Notes under the pieces: model-generated
Seen by the model: the letters and a program-made list of their open reading frames with translations, nothing else
What the model was told of the DNA's origin: nothing
Databases searched by the model: none
Made by a program: the position numbers and the translations under genes
Shown: piece after piece, positions 1-10,294 of the stretch
How the letters are laid out: the number at the start of each line of letters is the position of its first letter
How positions within the stretch are numbered: the first letter of the stretch is position 1
Assembly: GCF_007992835.1 (NCBI RefSeq)
Contig: NZ_BKBA01000003.1
Location: forward strand, 248,001-312,000
Length of the DNA: 64,000 nucleotides
Direction: 5' to 3'
Source: Knoellia locipacati
Lineage (GTDB): Bacteria > Actinomycetota > Actinomycetes > Actinomycetales > Dermatophilaceae

Positions 1-1430
1 ACGGTGTAGTCGCCGGTCACCTCCTGGAGCCGGCGCGCGACGGCGTGCATCGAGTCGTGCCCCTCCTTGATGAAGCTCGGGTTGGGCAGCCCGTGCCCCT
101 GCTGCGAGGTGAGCCGGCGCCGCCCGAAGAGGCCACGGCGACCCGACACCCGCAGCGAGTTGTCGTGCGTCTGCATGACGAGCCCGATGACGGTGCGCTC
201 GCTCCACCGCGTCGTCATCGGGAACTGCCTGAGCAACGCCTGGGGCTGCTTCGCGAGCTCGATGAGGAACTGGACCGGTCGCGGCCACCGCGTGTCACCG
301 GGGACCATGAGCGTCGTGAGCAGCCCCATCGCGTTGGAGCCGGGGCCGTAGCGGACGTTCTCGACGTGCGTGTCCTCGGTGGGGTGGAACGACGCCGTGA
401 TGGCGACGCCCTCGGCGAGGCCCGCCTCGGGGTGCGGGTGCTGGGTCATCGCGCCGAGCAGCGCCTCGCTGTTGGTGCGGGTGAGGTGACCGAGCCGGTC
501 GGAGATGCGCGGCAGCTCGCCCTCGTCACGCATCGCGTGCAGCAGCGTCTGGGTGCCCCAGGTCCCGGCGGCGACGACGACGTGGCGTGCCGTGATGACG
601 CGTGGGTCGCGGCCGTGGACGGGTCCGGTCCGCTCGTGCAGGACACGGTGGACGGCTCCGCCGGTCCCGTATGCCGGGTCCGCTCCTTCACTGCCCGGCA
701 CGACTCCCAGCCGGGTCACGGTGCGCATCGGCTCGATGACGACACCGAGGGCCTCGGCGAGGTGGAGGTAGTTCTTGCGCAGCGTGTTCTTGGCGCCGTG
801 ACGGCAGCCGACCATGCAGTTGCCGCACTCGACGCACCCGGTGCGGCGCGGCCCGGCCCCGCCGAAGTAGGGGTCCTCGACCTCGACGCCGGGCTGTCCG
901 AAGAAGACGCCGACGGGGGTCTTGCGGAAGGTCTCGGGCACGCCCATCTCGGTGGCGGCGTCGCGCCAGATCTGCTCGACCGGGCCCTCGCACGGGTTCT
1001 CGACGACACCGAGCATCGCCGACGCCGTCGCGTAGTGCGGCTCCAGCTCGCTCGACCAGTCGGTGATGTGGCCCCACTGCTGGTCGCGGAAGAACGCCTC
1101 CGGCGGGACGTAGAGCGTGTTGGCGTAGTTGAGCGAGCCGCCCCCCACTCCCGCACCGGCGAGGATCATGACGTCGGGCAGCCGGTGCACCCGCTGGATG
1201 CCGTAGCAGCCGAGCTGCGGCGCCCAGAGGTAGTTGCGCAGGTCCCACGAGGTCGCGGCGTGGTCCTCGTCCTCGAAGCGCCGGCCGGCCTCGAGCATGT
1301 GCACCGAGTAGCCCTTCTCGGCCAGGCGCAGCGCGGCCACCGACCCGCCGAAGCCGGTCCCGATGACGACGACGTCCACGTCGACGTTCACGTCGTCGTT
1401 CACATCCACGGCCGAGTCACCACCGCTCAC
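1..1430 (-). CDS. GMC-family FAD oxidoreductase, ChoD-like; C-terminus cut by window edge
   Basis: A flavin-dependent alcohol or sterol-type oxidase or dehydrogenase of the glucose-methanol-choline family. The reading frame starts at a GTG whose TGA overlap (GTGA) fuses it to the end of the upstream dehydrogenase, so the two are translationally coupled. Residues 20-29 carry the FAD-binding motif VVVIGTGFGG, followed by an AGAGVGGGSLNYANT stretch typical of the family. Residues 199-209 hold four cysteines spaced C-x2-C-x2-C-x3-C, in a context (CRHGAKNTL) I recall from the actinobacterial ChoD group. The alcohol product could feed the adjacent aldehyde dehydrogenase. M. tuberculosis choD sits in the same place, after guaB2 and guaB3, but its substrate is disputed, so no substrate is assigned. 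The last part of the protein lies outside the window. Confidence 0.85.
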   Translation of the reverse strand, partial: MSGGDSAVDVNDDVNVDVDVVVIGTGFGGSVAALRLAEKGYSVHMLEAGRRFEDEDHAATSWDLRNYLWAPQLGCYGIQRVHRLPDVMILAGAGVGGGSLNYANTLYVPPEAFFRDQQWGHITDWSSELEPHYATASAMLGVVENPCEGPVEQIWRDAATEMGVPETFRKTPVGVFFGQPGVEVEDPYFGGAGPRRTGCVECGNCMVGCRHGAKNTLRKNYLHLAEALGVVIEPMRTVTRLGVVPGSEGADPAYGTGGAVHRVLHERTGPVHGRDPRVITARHVVVAAGTWGTQTLLHAMRDEGELPRISDRLGHLTRTNSEALLGAMTQHPHPEAGLAEGVAITASFHPTEDTHVENVRYGPGSNAMGLLTTLMVPGDTRWPRPVQFLIELAKQPQALLRQFPMTTRWSERTVIGLVMQTHDNSLRVSGRRGLFGRRRLTSQQGHGLPNPSFIKEGHDSMHAVARRLQEVTGDYT

Positions 1431-3019
1431 CGCAGCCCCAGCCCCTTCATGGCCCGCAGGGCGAGGGTGAGCCCCTTGGTGTAGGTCTCCTGCGAGACAC
1501 CGGGCAGCGTGGCGAGGGGCGCGATGACGTGCTGCGCCGTGACGTTCTGGCTCTCGGTGTACTTGAGGATGCCCTCGCGTCCGTGGCGGCGGCCGATGCC
1601 CGAGGCCTTCATGCCACCCATCGGCGCGCCGGTGCTCGCCCAGGCGGGGATGAAGCCGTCGTTGATGTTGACCGTCCCCGTGCGGATCCGCGAGGCGATC
1701 CGGCGGGCGCGGCGGACGTCGCGGCTCCAGACCGAGGCGTTGAGGCCGTACTCGGTGTCGTTGGCCAGCTCGACGGCCCGGTCGTCGGAGTCGACCTCGT
1801 AGAGCGACACGACCGGTCCGAAGGTCTCGCCGTCCCGGCACTCCATGTCGGGGGTGACGCCGGACAGCACCGTCGGCTCGTAGACGAACGGACCGATGTC
1901 GGGCCGCGCGCGACCACCGGCGAGCACGATGGCGCCCTTGGCCCGCGCGTCGTCGACGTGCCGGGTCACGGTGTCGAGCTGGGCCTGTCCGACGAGCGAG
2001 CCCATCTCGGGGCCGTACTCGAGCGACGTGCCGAGGCGCATCGCCTCCACCGCCTCGACGAACGAGGTGACGAACTCGCCGTAGACGTCACGGTGGACGA
2101 GCAGCCGCTCGGCGCTGATGCAGACCTGCCCGGCGCCGTTGAAGCAGGCGCGCAGCGCACCCGCCACGGCCTTGGGGACGTCCGCGTCGGCGGCGACGTA
2201 CATCGAGTTCTTGCCGCCGAGCTCGAGGCTGAAGCCGACGAGCCGCTGCGCGGCGGCGACGCCGACGGTGCGGCCGGTGGGCGTGGAGCCGGTGTAGCAG
2301 ACGTAGTCGGCCTGGTCGACGACCGCCTGTCCGGTGGTGGACCCCGGTCCGAGCACGACCTGGAGCACACCCTCGGGCAGCCCGGCATCGATGAGCAGCT
2401 CGTGGGCCGCGAGCGCCGTGAGCGAGGTCTGCTGGTCGGGGCGCAGCACGACGGCGTTGCCCGCCATGAGGGCCGGCAGCGCGTCGGTGATCGCGAGGAT
2501 GAGCGGGAAGTTCCACGGCGAGACGATGCCGACGACACCCTTGGGCAGGTGGCTCACGACCGTCTGGGTGACGATCGGGAAGACCCCCATGGGGTGCTCG
2601 TCCCTGAGGTAGGACGGCGCACGGCGGGCGTAGTGCCGCGCGGTGTTGGCGGTGTCGGCGATCTCGGCGAAGGCGTCGTGGCGGGTCTTGCCGCTCTCGA
2701 GCTGGATGAGGTCGAGCAGCTCCATCTGGCGGGTGAGGACGAGGTCGTGGAACCGCAGGAGGACGGCGGCGCGCCCGGCCAGGCTCGTGCGGGCCCATGC
2801 GCGCTGGGCGGTGCGGGCCGTGGCCACGGCGACCGAGACGTCCTGCGGCGACGAGACGGGCAGCGAGGCAAGCGGCGCACCGGTCATCGGCGTGTGGCTC
2901 ACGTGCTGCTCCGCCCCGGGGCTCGCGACGACGCGGGAGGCGAGCCTGCGTGCGCGGCTCGGGTCCACGGCATACGTGGCGGTGGGGTCGAGCTCCGGGT
3001 CTGCGATGACGTCGGCCAT
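1427..3019 (-). CDS. gabD2: succinic semialdehyde dehydrogenase (NAD(P)+), GabD2-like
   Basis: A 530-residue aldehyde dehydrogenase that would oxidise succinate semialdehyde or a similar aldehyde to the acid in the cytoplasm. Seen: SPWNF with Asn170, the general base Glu266 in LELGGK, and the nucleophile Cys300 in FNGAGQVCISAERL. The usual lysine-containing KPSE stretch is replaced by LRPDQQT, which I associate with the GabD2 group rather than GabD1. The N-terminal extension of about 35 residues is normal for that group. The gene lies 84 bases after guaB3 and overlaps the next gene by four bases, so it is co-transcribed with the GMC oxidoreductase. That pairing suggests a two-step alcohol-aldehyde-acid oxidation, which is inference. 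Confidence 0.85.
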   Translation of the reverse strand: MADVIADPELDPTATYAVDPSRARRLASRVVASPGAEQHVSHTPMTGAPLASLPVSSPQDVSVAVATARTAQRAWARTSLAGRAAVLLRFHDLVLTRQMELLDLIQLESGKTRHDAFAEIADTANTARHYARRAPSYLRDEHPMGVFPIVTQTVVSHLPKGVVGIVSPWNFPLILAITDALPALMAGNAVVLRPDQQTSLTALAAHELLIDAGLPEGVLQVVLGPGSTTGQAVVDQADYVCYTGSTPTGRTVGVAAAQRLVGFSLELGGKNSMYVAADADVPKAVAGALRACFNGAGQVCISAERLLVHRDVYGEFVTSFVEAVEAMRLGTSLEYGPEMGSLVGQAQLDTVTRHVDDARAKGAIVLAGGRARPDIGPFVYEPTVLSGVTPDMECRDGETFGPVVSLYEVDSDDRAVELANDTEYGLNASVWSRDVRRARRIASRIRTGTVNINDGFIPAWASTGAPMGGMKASGIGRRHGREGILKYTESQNVTAQHVIAPLATLPGVSQETYTKGLTLALRAMKGLGLR

Positions 3020-3103
3020 TACCCCAGAGTAACCTCCGCGCGCCCCGCAGGACAGGGGCGAGAGTGAGACCTGCGACCCACCACCGGCCCGACGGGCGAG
3101 GGG

Positions 3104-4225
3104 TCAGCCGCCTTCGTAGGGCGCGACGACGACCTCGACCCGCTGGAAGTCCTTGAGCTCGGTGTAGCCGGTGGTCGCCATGGCGCGGCGCAGGGCACCG
3201 ACGAGGTTCGTTGTGCCGTCGGCGACCCTGCTCGGACCGAACAGCACCTCCTCGAGCGAGGCCACGGCGCCGACCTCGACGCGCTCGCCACGCGGCAGCT
3301 CGGAGTGGTGGGCCTCGGGTCCCCAGTGGAAGCCACGGCCGGGCGCCTCGGTGGCGCGGGCCAGGGCGGCGCCGAGCATCACGGCGTCGGCACCGCAGGC
3401 GACCGCCTTGACGATGTCGCCGCTCGTGCCGACACCGCCGTCGGCGATGACGTGGACGTAGCGGCCACCGCTCTCGTCGAGGTAGTCGCGGCGGGCGGCG
3501 GCGACGTCGGCGATCGCCGACGCCATCGGCGCGTGGATCCCGAGCGTGCGACGGGTCGTGTGGGCGGCCCCGCCACCGAAGCCGACGAGCACGCCAGCGG
3601 CGCCGGTGCGCATGAGGTGCAGCGCGGCGGAGTAGGACGCGGCGCCACCGACGATGACCGGCACGTCGAGCTCGTAGATGAAGCGCTTGAGGTTGAGGGG
3701 CTCGGCGCGGCTCGAGACGTGCTCGGCCGAGACGGTCGTGCCACGGATGACGAAGAGGTCGACGCCCGCGTCGACGACGGTCTTCCAGAGCTGCTGGGTG
3801 CGCTGCGGCGTGAGGGCACCGGCGACCGTGACCCCGGCCTCACGGATGGCGCGCAGCCGCTCGACGATGAGCTCGGGGACGATCTCGGCCTGGTAGATCT
3901 CCTGCATCCGCGCGGTCGCGAGCGCCGGCTCGAGCGTCGCGATCTCGGCGAGCAGCGGCGCCGGGTCCTCGTAGCGGGTCCACAGGCCCTCGAGGTCGAG
4001 GACGGGCAGCCCGCCGTGCTTGCCGAAGGCGACCGCCGTCTCGGGCGACATCACCGAGTCCATCGGCGCACCGATCACCGGGAGGTCGAAGTGGTAGGCG
4101 TCGATCTGCCACCCCACGGACACCTCTTCGGGGTCGCGCGTTCGGCGCGACGGCACCACGGCGATGTCGTCGAAGGAGTACGCGCGCCTGGCCCGCTTGC
4201 CACGTCCGATCTCGATCTCGTTCAC
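3104..4225 (-). CDS. guaB3: GuaB3-family IMP dehydrogenase-like protein
   Basis: A 373-residue TIM-barrel protein of the IMP dehydrogenase/GMP reductase family without the CBS regulatory pair, the normal GuaB3 architecture. Seen: SFDDIAVVPS at the N-terminus, IGAPMDSVMSPE around residue 55 and the phosphate-binding ADGGVGTSGDI segment. The loop that carries the catalytic cysteine in GuaB (S-I-C-T-T-R) reads A-A-H-T-T-R here, with His222 in the cysteine position. IMP dehydrogenase chemistry by the standard thioimidate route is therefore unlikely. GuaB3 proteins have been proposed to act as GMP reductases in some phyla; the role here is open. It is separated from guaB, unlike in mycobacteria, by the MFS, peptidase and small-protein genes. 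Confidence 0.9.
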   Translation of the reverse strand: MNEIEIGRGKRARRAYSFDDIAVVPSRRTRDPEEVSVGWQIDAYHFDLPVIGAPMDSVMSPETAVAFGKHGGLPVLDLEGLWTRYEDPAPLLAEIATLEPALATARMQEIYQAEIVPELIVERLRAIREAGVTVAGALTPQRTQQLWKTVVDAGVDLFVIRGTTVSAEHVSSRAEPLNLKRFIYELDVPVIVGGAASYSAALHLMRTGAAGVLVGFGGGAAHTTRRTLGIHAPMASAIADVAAARRDYLDESGGRYVHVIADGGVGTSGDIVKAVACGADAVMLGAALARATEAPGRGFHWGPEAHHSELPRGERVEVGAVASLEEVLFGPSRVADGTTNLVGALRRAMATTGYTELKDFQRVEVVVAPYEGG

Positions 4226-4367
4226 CCCGGAAGACTAACGGGGCGCCCGGGGAACAACGGACTGGCGCCGGGGGTTGGGAGCGGAGCACAATGCTCGGTG
4301 CGGGTGTTCCCGCGCGCCGGCAATGGAGCCGACCACCCACACCCATTGCTCTGAGGAGTCCTCGCCC

Positions 4368-5999
4368 GTGTCCAGCTCTGCCCCCATCGAGTACCCCGAC
4401 AAGATCGACGGTGCCGTCCTCAAGGTCGCAGGTGTCGTCGTCCTCGGCGCCATCATGTCGATCCTCGACATCACCGTGGTCAACGTCGCGCTGCCGGATC
4501 TCCAGGTGACGTTCACCGGGGTCGACAACCCGCTGCCCTACTCCACGGTCGCCTGGACTGTCACGGCCTACACCCTCGCGCTCGCCACGGTCATCCCGCT
4601 CACGGGCTGGGCCGCCGACCGGTTCGGCACCAAGCGCCTCTACATGCTGGCCCTGCTCCTCTTCACCCTCGGGTCCGTCCTCTGCGCCGCGGCGACGAGC
4701 ATCAACATGCTCATCCTCTTCCGCGTCATCCAGGGCCTCGGTGGTGGCCTCCTCATGCCGCTCGGCATGACGATCATGACGCGCGCCGCGGGCCCGGCCC
4801 GCATGGGTCGCCTCATGGCCATCCTCGGCATCCCGATGCTGCTCGGCCCGATCGGTGGCCCCATCCTCGGCGGCTGGCTCATCGACAAGGTGTCCTGGCA
4901 CTGGATCTTCCTCATCAACCTGCCGCTCGGCGTCGGCGCCCTCGTCTACGCGTGGTGGGCCCTGGCCAAGGACGCCCCCGAGCCCACCGAGTCCTTCGAC
5001 TTCGTCGGCATGCTCATGATGAGCCCGGGCCTCGCGGCCTTCCTCTACGGCATCTCCTCGATCCCCGAGGAGGGCACGTTCTTCTCGGCCAAGGTGCTCG
5101 GCTTCGCCGGCGTGGGGCTCGCGCTGATCATCGCGTTCGTCTTCTACAGCTTCAAGCCCGAGCACCCGCTGCTCGACCTGCGCCTGTTCAAGAACAAGAA
5201 CCTCACGTGGTCCATCGTCACGATGTTCATCTTCGCCGGTGCGTTCTTCGGTGGTCTGCTCCTCGTCCCGACCTACCTCCAGCAGGTGCGCGGCGAGGGT
5301 GCCCTCGACGCCGGTCTCCTCGTCGCCCCGCAGGGCATCGGCGCCATGCTCACCATGCCGATCGCCGGCGCCCTCGCCGACAAGTTCCCGGTCGGCCGCA
5401 TCGTGCCCTTCGGTCTCGCGACGATCACCGCCGGCATGTTCGCGCTCACCCGGGTCGACGGCACCACGTCCTACTGGGGCTACCTCATCCCCGTGCTCTT
5501 CGTCATGGGTCTCGGCATGGGCGCGACGATGATGCCGCTCATGACGTCGGCCATCAAGACCCTGACGTCGCACCAGGTGGCGCGCGGCTCGACGCTGCTC
5601 AACATCAGCCAGCAGGTCGCGAGCTCGATCGGTGTCGCGATCATCTCGGTCGTCCTCACCAACGGCCTCACCAAGGACCCGCTCGTGTCGCAGGCCGGCG
5701 CCTTCGCCGAGGCCTCCAAGGCCGACCCGGCCAACACCGCGTCGCTGCTGCGCGAGTTCCCGCTCGTGGGCGAGATCCTCGGCCGCTTCGGCAACGACGC
5801 GGCCGCGGGCCAGGCGGCGCTGCAGGACGCGGTCCACAACGCCATGGGCGAGGTCTTCGGCAGCACCTTCCTCGTCGCCGCGATCATGGTCTCGTTCACG
5901 CTGGTCACGGCGGCCTTCCTGCCGCGCAAGCACGAGGAGAGCCACCTGCTCGACGACGCGGACGCGGCCGACGTCGCCCCTCCGGTCATCCTGCACTGA
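4368..5999 (+). CDS. MFS drug exporter, DHA2 (EmrB/QacA-like) family
   Basis: A 543-residue inner-membrane proton-driven multidrug exporter. The sequence has about fourteen hydrophobic segments. The DHA2 signature in the first helix is IMSILDITVVNVALPDL, and the loop motif WAADRFGTKRLY follows helix 2. I chose the GTG start because GAGGAG lies nine bases upstream and the protein then begins directly before helix 1; an in-frame ATG 45 bases upstream is possible. The gene is divergent from guaB3 and stands alone, closed by a strong UUCG-loop terminator. No regulator gene is adjacent, so substrates cannot be inferred. Confidence 0.9.
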   Translation: MSSSAPIEYPDKIDGAVLKVAGVVVLGAIMSILDITVVNVALPDLQVTFTGVDNPLPYSTVAWTVTAYTLALATVIPLTGWAADRFGTKRLYMLALLLFTLGSVLCAAATSINMLILFRVIQGLGGGLLMPLGMTIMTRAAGPARMGRLMAILGIPMLLGPIGGPILGGWLIDKVSWHWIFLINLPLGVGALVYAWWALAKDAPEPTESFDFVGMLMMSPGLAAFLYGISSIPEEGTFFSAKVLGFAGVGLALIIAFVFYSFKPEHPLLDLRLFKNKNLTWSIVTMFIFAGAFFGGLLLVPTYLQQVRGEGALDAGLLVAPQGIGAMLTMPIAGALADKFPVGRIVPFGLATITAGMFALTRVDGTTSYWGYLIPVLFVMGLGMGATMMPLMTSAIKTLTSHQVARGSTLLNISQQVASSIGVAIISVVLTNGLTKDPLVSQAGAFAEASKADPANTASLLREFPLVGEILGRFGNDAAAGQAALQDAVHNAMGEVFGSTFLVAAIMVSFTLVTAAFLPRKHEESHLLDDADAADVAPPVILH

Positions 6000-6017
6000 C
6001 GCCCTCGCACCCGTCCT

Positions 6018-6053
6018 GAAGGCCGGTCCACCGTTCGCGGTGGGCCGGCCTTC
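6018..6053 (+). terminator. intrinsic-type hairpin terminator after the MFS gene
   Basis: A 16-base-pair stem (6018-6033 with 6038-6053, one G-U pair) closed by a TTCG tetraloop, 18 bases after the MFS stop. There is no clear T-tract, as is common in actinobacteria. Confidence 0.8.
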
Positions 6054-6067
6054 GGCATGCTGGGGGC

Positions 6068-7105
6068 ATGCAGGCACCACGCCCCGGACCGTTCGACGCC
6101 ATCACTGACGTGGCGGGAGTCCGCGTCGGCCACGTGACCCGCGACGAGCCGGGCTGGCTCACCGGCACCACGGTCGTCGTCCCACCCGAGGGCACGGTCG
6201 GCGGTGTGGACGTGCGCGGCGGGGCGCCCGGCACCCGCGAGACCGACCTGCTCTCCCCCACCTGCTCGGTCGACCGGGTCGACGCGGTGGTCCTGTCCGG
6301 TGGCAGTGCCTTCGGTCTCGCGACGGCCGACGGCGTCATGCAGGCGGCGTATGCCGCCGGGCTCGGCTGGCCGGTCGGCGAGCCGGGCGAGGTCGTCCCG
6401 ATCGTGCCCGCGGCGGTCGTCTTCGACCTCGGTCGCGGTGGCGCGTTCGCCCACGTCCCGACCGCCGACGACGGAGCCCGGGCCTGGCGCGAGGCCCGCG
6501 ACGGTGCCGTGGCCCAGGGGTCGGTGGGCGCCGGCACGGGGGCTCGGGCCGGCGGGCTGCGCGGCGGGGTCGGCACGGCGAGCGCCGTCGTCGACGGCGT
6601 CACCGTGGGTGCGATCGTCGTCGTCAACGCGATGGGCTCTCCCTGCGCTGCCGACGGCAGCCTGTATGCCGTCCGCTCCGGTCTCGCGGACGAGTTCGCC
6701 GACGTGCCCACGCCCGACCCTGCCTCGGCCCAGTCCTACTGGGACGAGCAGGAGGCGGCGTTGCAGGCCCTGCGTGCAGGGACGGCCACGACGATCGGCG
6801 TCGTCGCGACCGACGCGGCGCTCACCAAGGTCCAGTGCCGCAAGCTCGCCGAGGTGAGCCACGACGGGCTGGCCCGAGCGCTGTCACCGGTGCACACGGC
6901 ATACGACGGAGACGCGATCTTCACCCTCGCGACGGGTGACGTCGCAGCGCCGACCGAGCTCGACCTCGTCCGGGTCCAGCAGGCCGCCGCGGACTGCGTC
7001 ACGCGCGCCATCGGTCACGCGATGCTCGCCGCGACCTCGGTCGACCGCACGGCCGACGGCGGAGTCGCCCTGTCGTCGTGGCGCGACCGCCTCACGCTCG
7101 GCTGA
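6068..7105 (+). CDS. P1 family (S58, DmpA/NylC-type) peptidase or amidohydrolase
   Basis: A 345-residue protein of the N-terminal-nucleophile family that includes DmpA aminopeptidase and NylC-like oligomer hydrolases. Such enzymes cleave themselves to expose a Ser or Thr nucleophile. The family pattern begins ITDVAGVRVGHVT, has VLSGGSAFGL near residue 80, and a Gly-rich GSVGAGTGARAG region near 155. This is followed by GGVGTASAVV, where the self-cleavage site is expected; which residue is the nucleophile cannot be settled by eye. No signal peptide is visible, so it is probably cytoplasmic. The gene sits downstream of a terminator and ends three bases before a convergent small gene, so it is its own transcription unit. 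Function in vivo is unknown. Confidence 0.85.
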   Translation: MQAPRPGPFDAITDVAGVRVGHVTRDEPGWLTGTTVVVPPEGTVGGVDVRGGAPGTRETDLLSPTCSVDRVDAVVLSGGSAFGLATADGVMQAAYAAGLGWPVGEPGEVVPIVPAAVVFDLGRGGAFAHVPTADDGARAWREARDGAVAQGSVGAGTGARAGGLRGGVGTASAVVDGVTVGAIVVVNAMGSPCAADGSLYAVRSGLADEFADVPTPDPASAQSYWDEQEAALQALRAGTATTIGVVATDAALTKVQCRKLAEVSHDGLARALSPVHTAYDGDAIFTLATGDVAAPTELDLVRVQQAAADCVTRAIGHAMLAATSVDRTADGGVALSSWRDRLTLG

Positions 7106-7108
7106 GAC

Positions 7109-7273
7109 TCAGCCGAAGTGCCGGATCATGAACTCGGTGTCGACGTCGTGGCCACCGGTGGGGTCCGGCGGCGGCGTGACGTCCTGCGAGGTCGTCATCT
7201 CGTCCACCGTGATGCGCGGCAGGTCGACGTGGACTCGCTGCTCGAGGTCCCTGGGGGTCCCGGTGTCGGCCAT
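7109..7273 (-). CDS. small hypothetical protein, 54 residues
   Basis: A short reading frame starting at an ATG with an excellent ribosome binding site (GGAGG, six bases before the start), which is the main argument that it is real. The peptide is acidic and Pro-rich in the middle (TPPPDPTGGHD) and ends in a distinct hydrophobic-basic tail, EFMIRHFG. It has no transmembrane segment and no cysteine. It lies 47 bases after guaB, in the same direction, and could be read through from guaB. I do not recognise the family; a precursor peptide or a small regulatory protein are both possible. Confidence 0.6.
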   Translation of the reverse strand: MADTGTPRDLEQRVHVDLPRITVDEMTTSQDVTPPPDPTGGHDVDTEFMIRHFG

Positions 7274-7320
7274 CTGCGCCCTCCTGCGTCCGCTGGTGCA
7301 CCCAGTGTGACGCACGGACC

Positions 7321-8943
<1,623 letters not shown>

Positions 8944-9159
8944 CTAGAGCAGCGGCCACGAGGCACCGAACCGGCGCCCAACCGCCGGTCCCCCACCCCG
9001 CTGACCTGCGGTTCCCGGTCGCGCCGCAGGACTTTGCCAAGTTCTTACCCCGCACTGACCCAGATCTTGCCATGCGGTTCCTAGCCTGACACTGCCCACG
9101 AGGGATGAGCCGACGAGAGAGCTTGCCGAGGACTCGGCCAGCAGCGGACAGGAGGGGAC

Positions 9160-9447
9160 ATGACCGACATCGCACGACTGCCCAAGCCGACGCTCGACGT
9201 CTGGGAGTGGCAGTTCGAGGGACACTGCCGTCAGGTGAGCCCCGAGGTCTTCTTCCACCCCGAGGGCGAGCGCGGCAACCAGCGCCGCAGCCGCGACGAC
9301 CGCGCCAAGGCCGTGTGCGACTCCTGCCCGGTGCTCCGCCGTTGCCGTGAGCACGCCCTTGCGTCCCGCGAGCCCTACGGGGTGTGGGGCGGGATGACGG
9401 AGGACGAGCGCGTCCGAGTCATCAACAGACGTGAGCTCGCGAGCTGA
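9160..9447 (+). CDS. whiB3: WhiB-family iron-sulfur regulator, WhiB3/WhiD type
   Basis: A 95-residue redox-sensing transcription factor that binds a [4Fe-4S] cluster and partners the principal sigma factor. Ligands seen: Cys23, Cys53, Cys56 and Cys62 (C-x29-C-x2-C-x5-C). The GVWGG turn follows at 74-78, then a short basic tail. The segment PEGERGNQRR and the EPYGVWGGMTEDER block match WhiB3/WhiD better than WhiB1 or WhiB7, and the location near guaB and groEL is that of mycobacterial whiB3. The start has GGAGG 5-9 bases upstream. The 225-base region shared with guaB must hold promoters for both genes, but I see no clear -35/-10 pair. Confidence 0.93.
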   Translation: MTDIARLPKPTLDVWEWQFEGHCRQVSPEVFFHPEGERGNQRRSRDDRAKAVCDSCPVLRRCREHALASREPYGVWGGMTEDERVRVINRRELAS

Positions 9448-9473
9448 CTGCCCTCGCCGCGAGTGATCGAACC

Positions 9474-9538
9474 GCCGGCTGGCTGGGAGTGACCAGGGAC
9501 ATTCCCAGCCAGCCGGCACAACGTGCCGGGTGGCTGGG
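9474..9538. terminator. hairpin after whiB3 plus a third copy of its arm
   Basis: A perfect 15-base-pair inverted repeat (arms 9474-9488 and 9503-9517, arm GCCGGCTGGCTGGGA) lies 27 bases after the whiB3 stop. A further near-copy of the arm in direct orientation (GCCGGGTGGCTGGGA) sits at 9524-9538. It probably ends transcription from whiB3 and from the convergent racemase gene. The third copy could form an alternative hairpin. Confidence 0.65.
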
Positions 9539-9562
9539 ACGGATCAGGGTGTGATGTCCCGG

Positions 9563-10252
9563 TCACCCGAGCATGAACGACACACCCGCATCCGCATGGA
9601 TGCGGGTGGTGTCGTAGAGGGGGACGCTGCTGTCCGCCTGCGAGACGAGCAGTGAGACCTCGGTGCACCCGAGGATGACCGCCTGCACCCCCCGTTGCAC
9701 GAGCGAGGCGATGACCTCGCGGTAGGCGTCGCGCGACTCGTCACGCACGACGTCGAGGCACAGCTCGTCGTAGATCACCCGGTGGACCTCCGCACGCTGA
9801 CCCGCGTCGGGGACGAGGACGTCGATGCCACGTCCGGCCAGCCGGCCGGTGTAGAAGTCCTGCTCCATCGTGAACGCCGTCGCCAGCAGACCGACCCGCT
9901 CGATGCCGTCGGCGAGGACCGCGTCGGCCGTGGCGTCGGCGATGTGGAGCAGCGGGAGGCCGCACGCCTGCTCGAGCTCGTCGGCCACCTTGTGCATCGT
10001 GTTCGTGGCGAGCAGCAGCGCCTCGGCACCGCCGCGCTCGAGCCCCCGCGCTGCGTCGGCGAGGACGGCGACGGTGGCGTCCCAGTCGCCGTCGTGCTGG
10101 GCCTGGGCCACCGGGGCGAAGTCGACGCTGTGGAGAAGGAGCCGGGCCGAGTGCAGCCCGCCGAGCCGCTCGGCCACGCAGCGGTTGAGCATGCGGTAGT
10201 AGCTCTCGGTGCTCGTCCAGCTCATCCCGCCGAGGACTCCCAGCATGCGCAT
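9563..10252 (-). CDS. aspartate/glutamate racemase family protein, YgeA-like
   Basis: A 229-residue PLP-independent amino-acid racemase. The two catalytic positions are visible: LLATNTMHK with Thr83 where most racemases have cysteine, and ILGCTEV with Cys196. This Thr/Cys pair is the arrangement described for E. coli YgeA, so activity on a non-standard amino acid is likelier than a role in D-Glu supply for peptidoglycan. The N-terminus GVLGGMSWTSTESYYRMLN is characteristic. A start two codons downstream is also possible. The gene is divergent from the S4-domain gene and converges on whiB3. Confidence 0.85.
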   Translation of the reverse strand: MRMLGVLGGMSWTSTESYYRMLNRCVAERLGGLHSARLLLHSVDFAPVAQAQHDGDWDATVAVLADAARGLERGGAEALLLATNTMHKVADELEQACGLPLLHIADATADAVLADGIERVGLLATAFTMEQDFYTGRLAGRGIDVLVPDAGQRAEVHRVIYDELCLDVVRDESRDAYREVIASLVQRGVQAVILGCTEVSLLVSQADSSVPLYDTTRIHADAGVSFMLG

Positions 10253-10294
10253 GGCTCGGAGCCTAGGCCACGCGCTCGACCTATCCTTGGCAGC

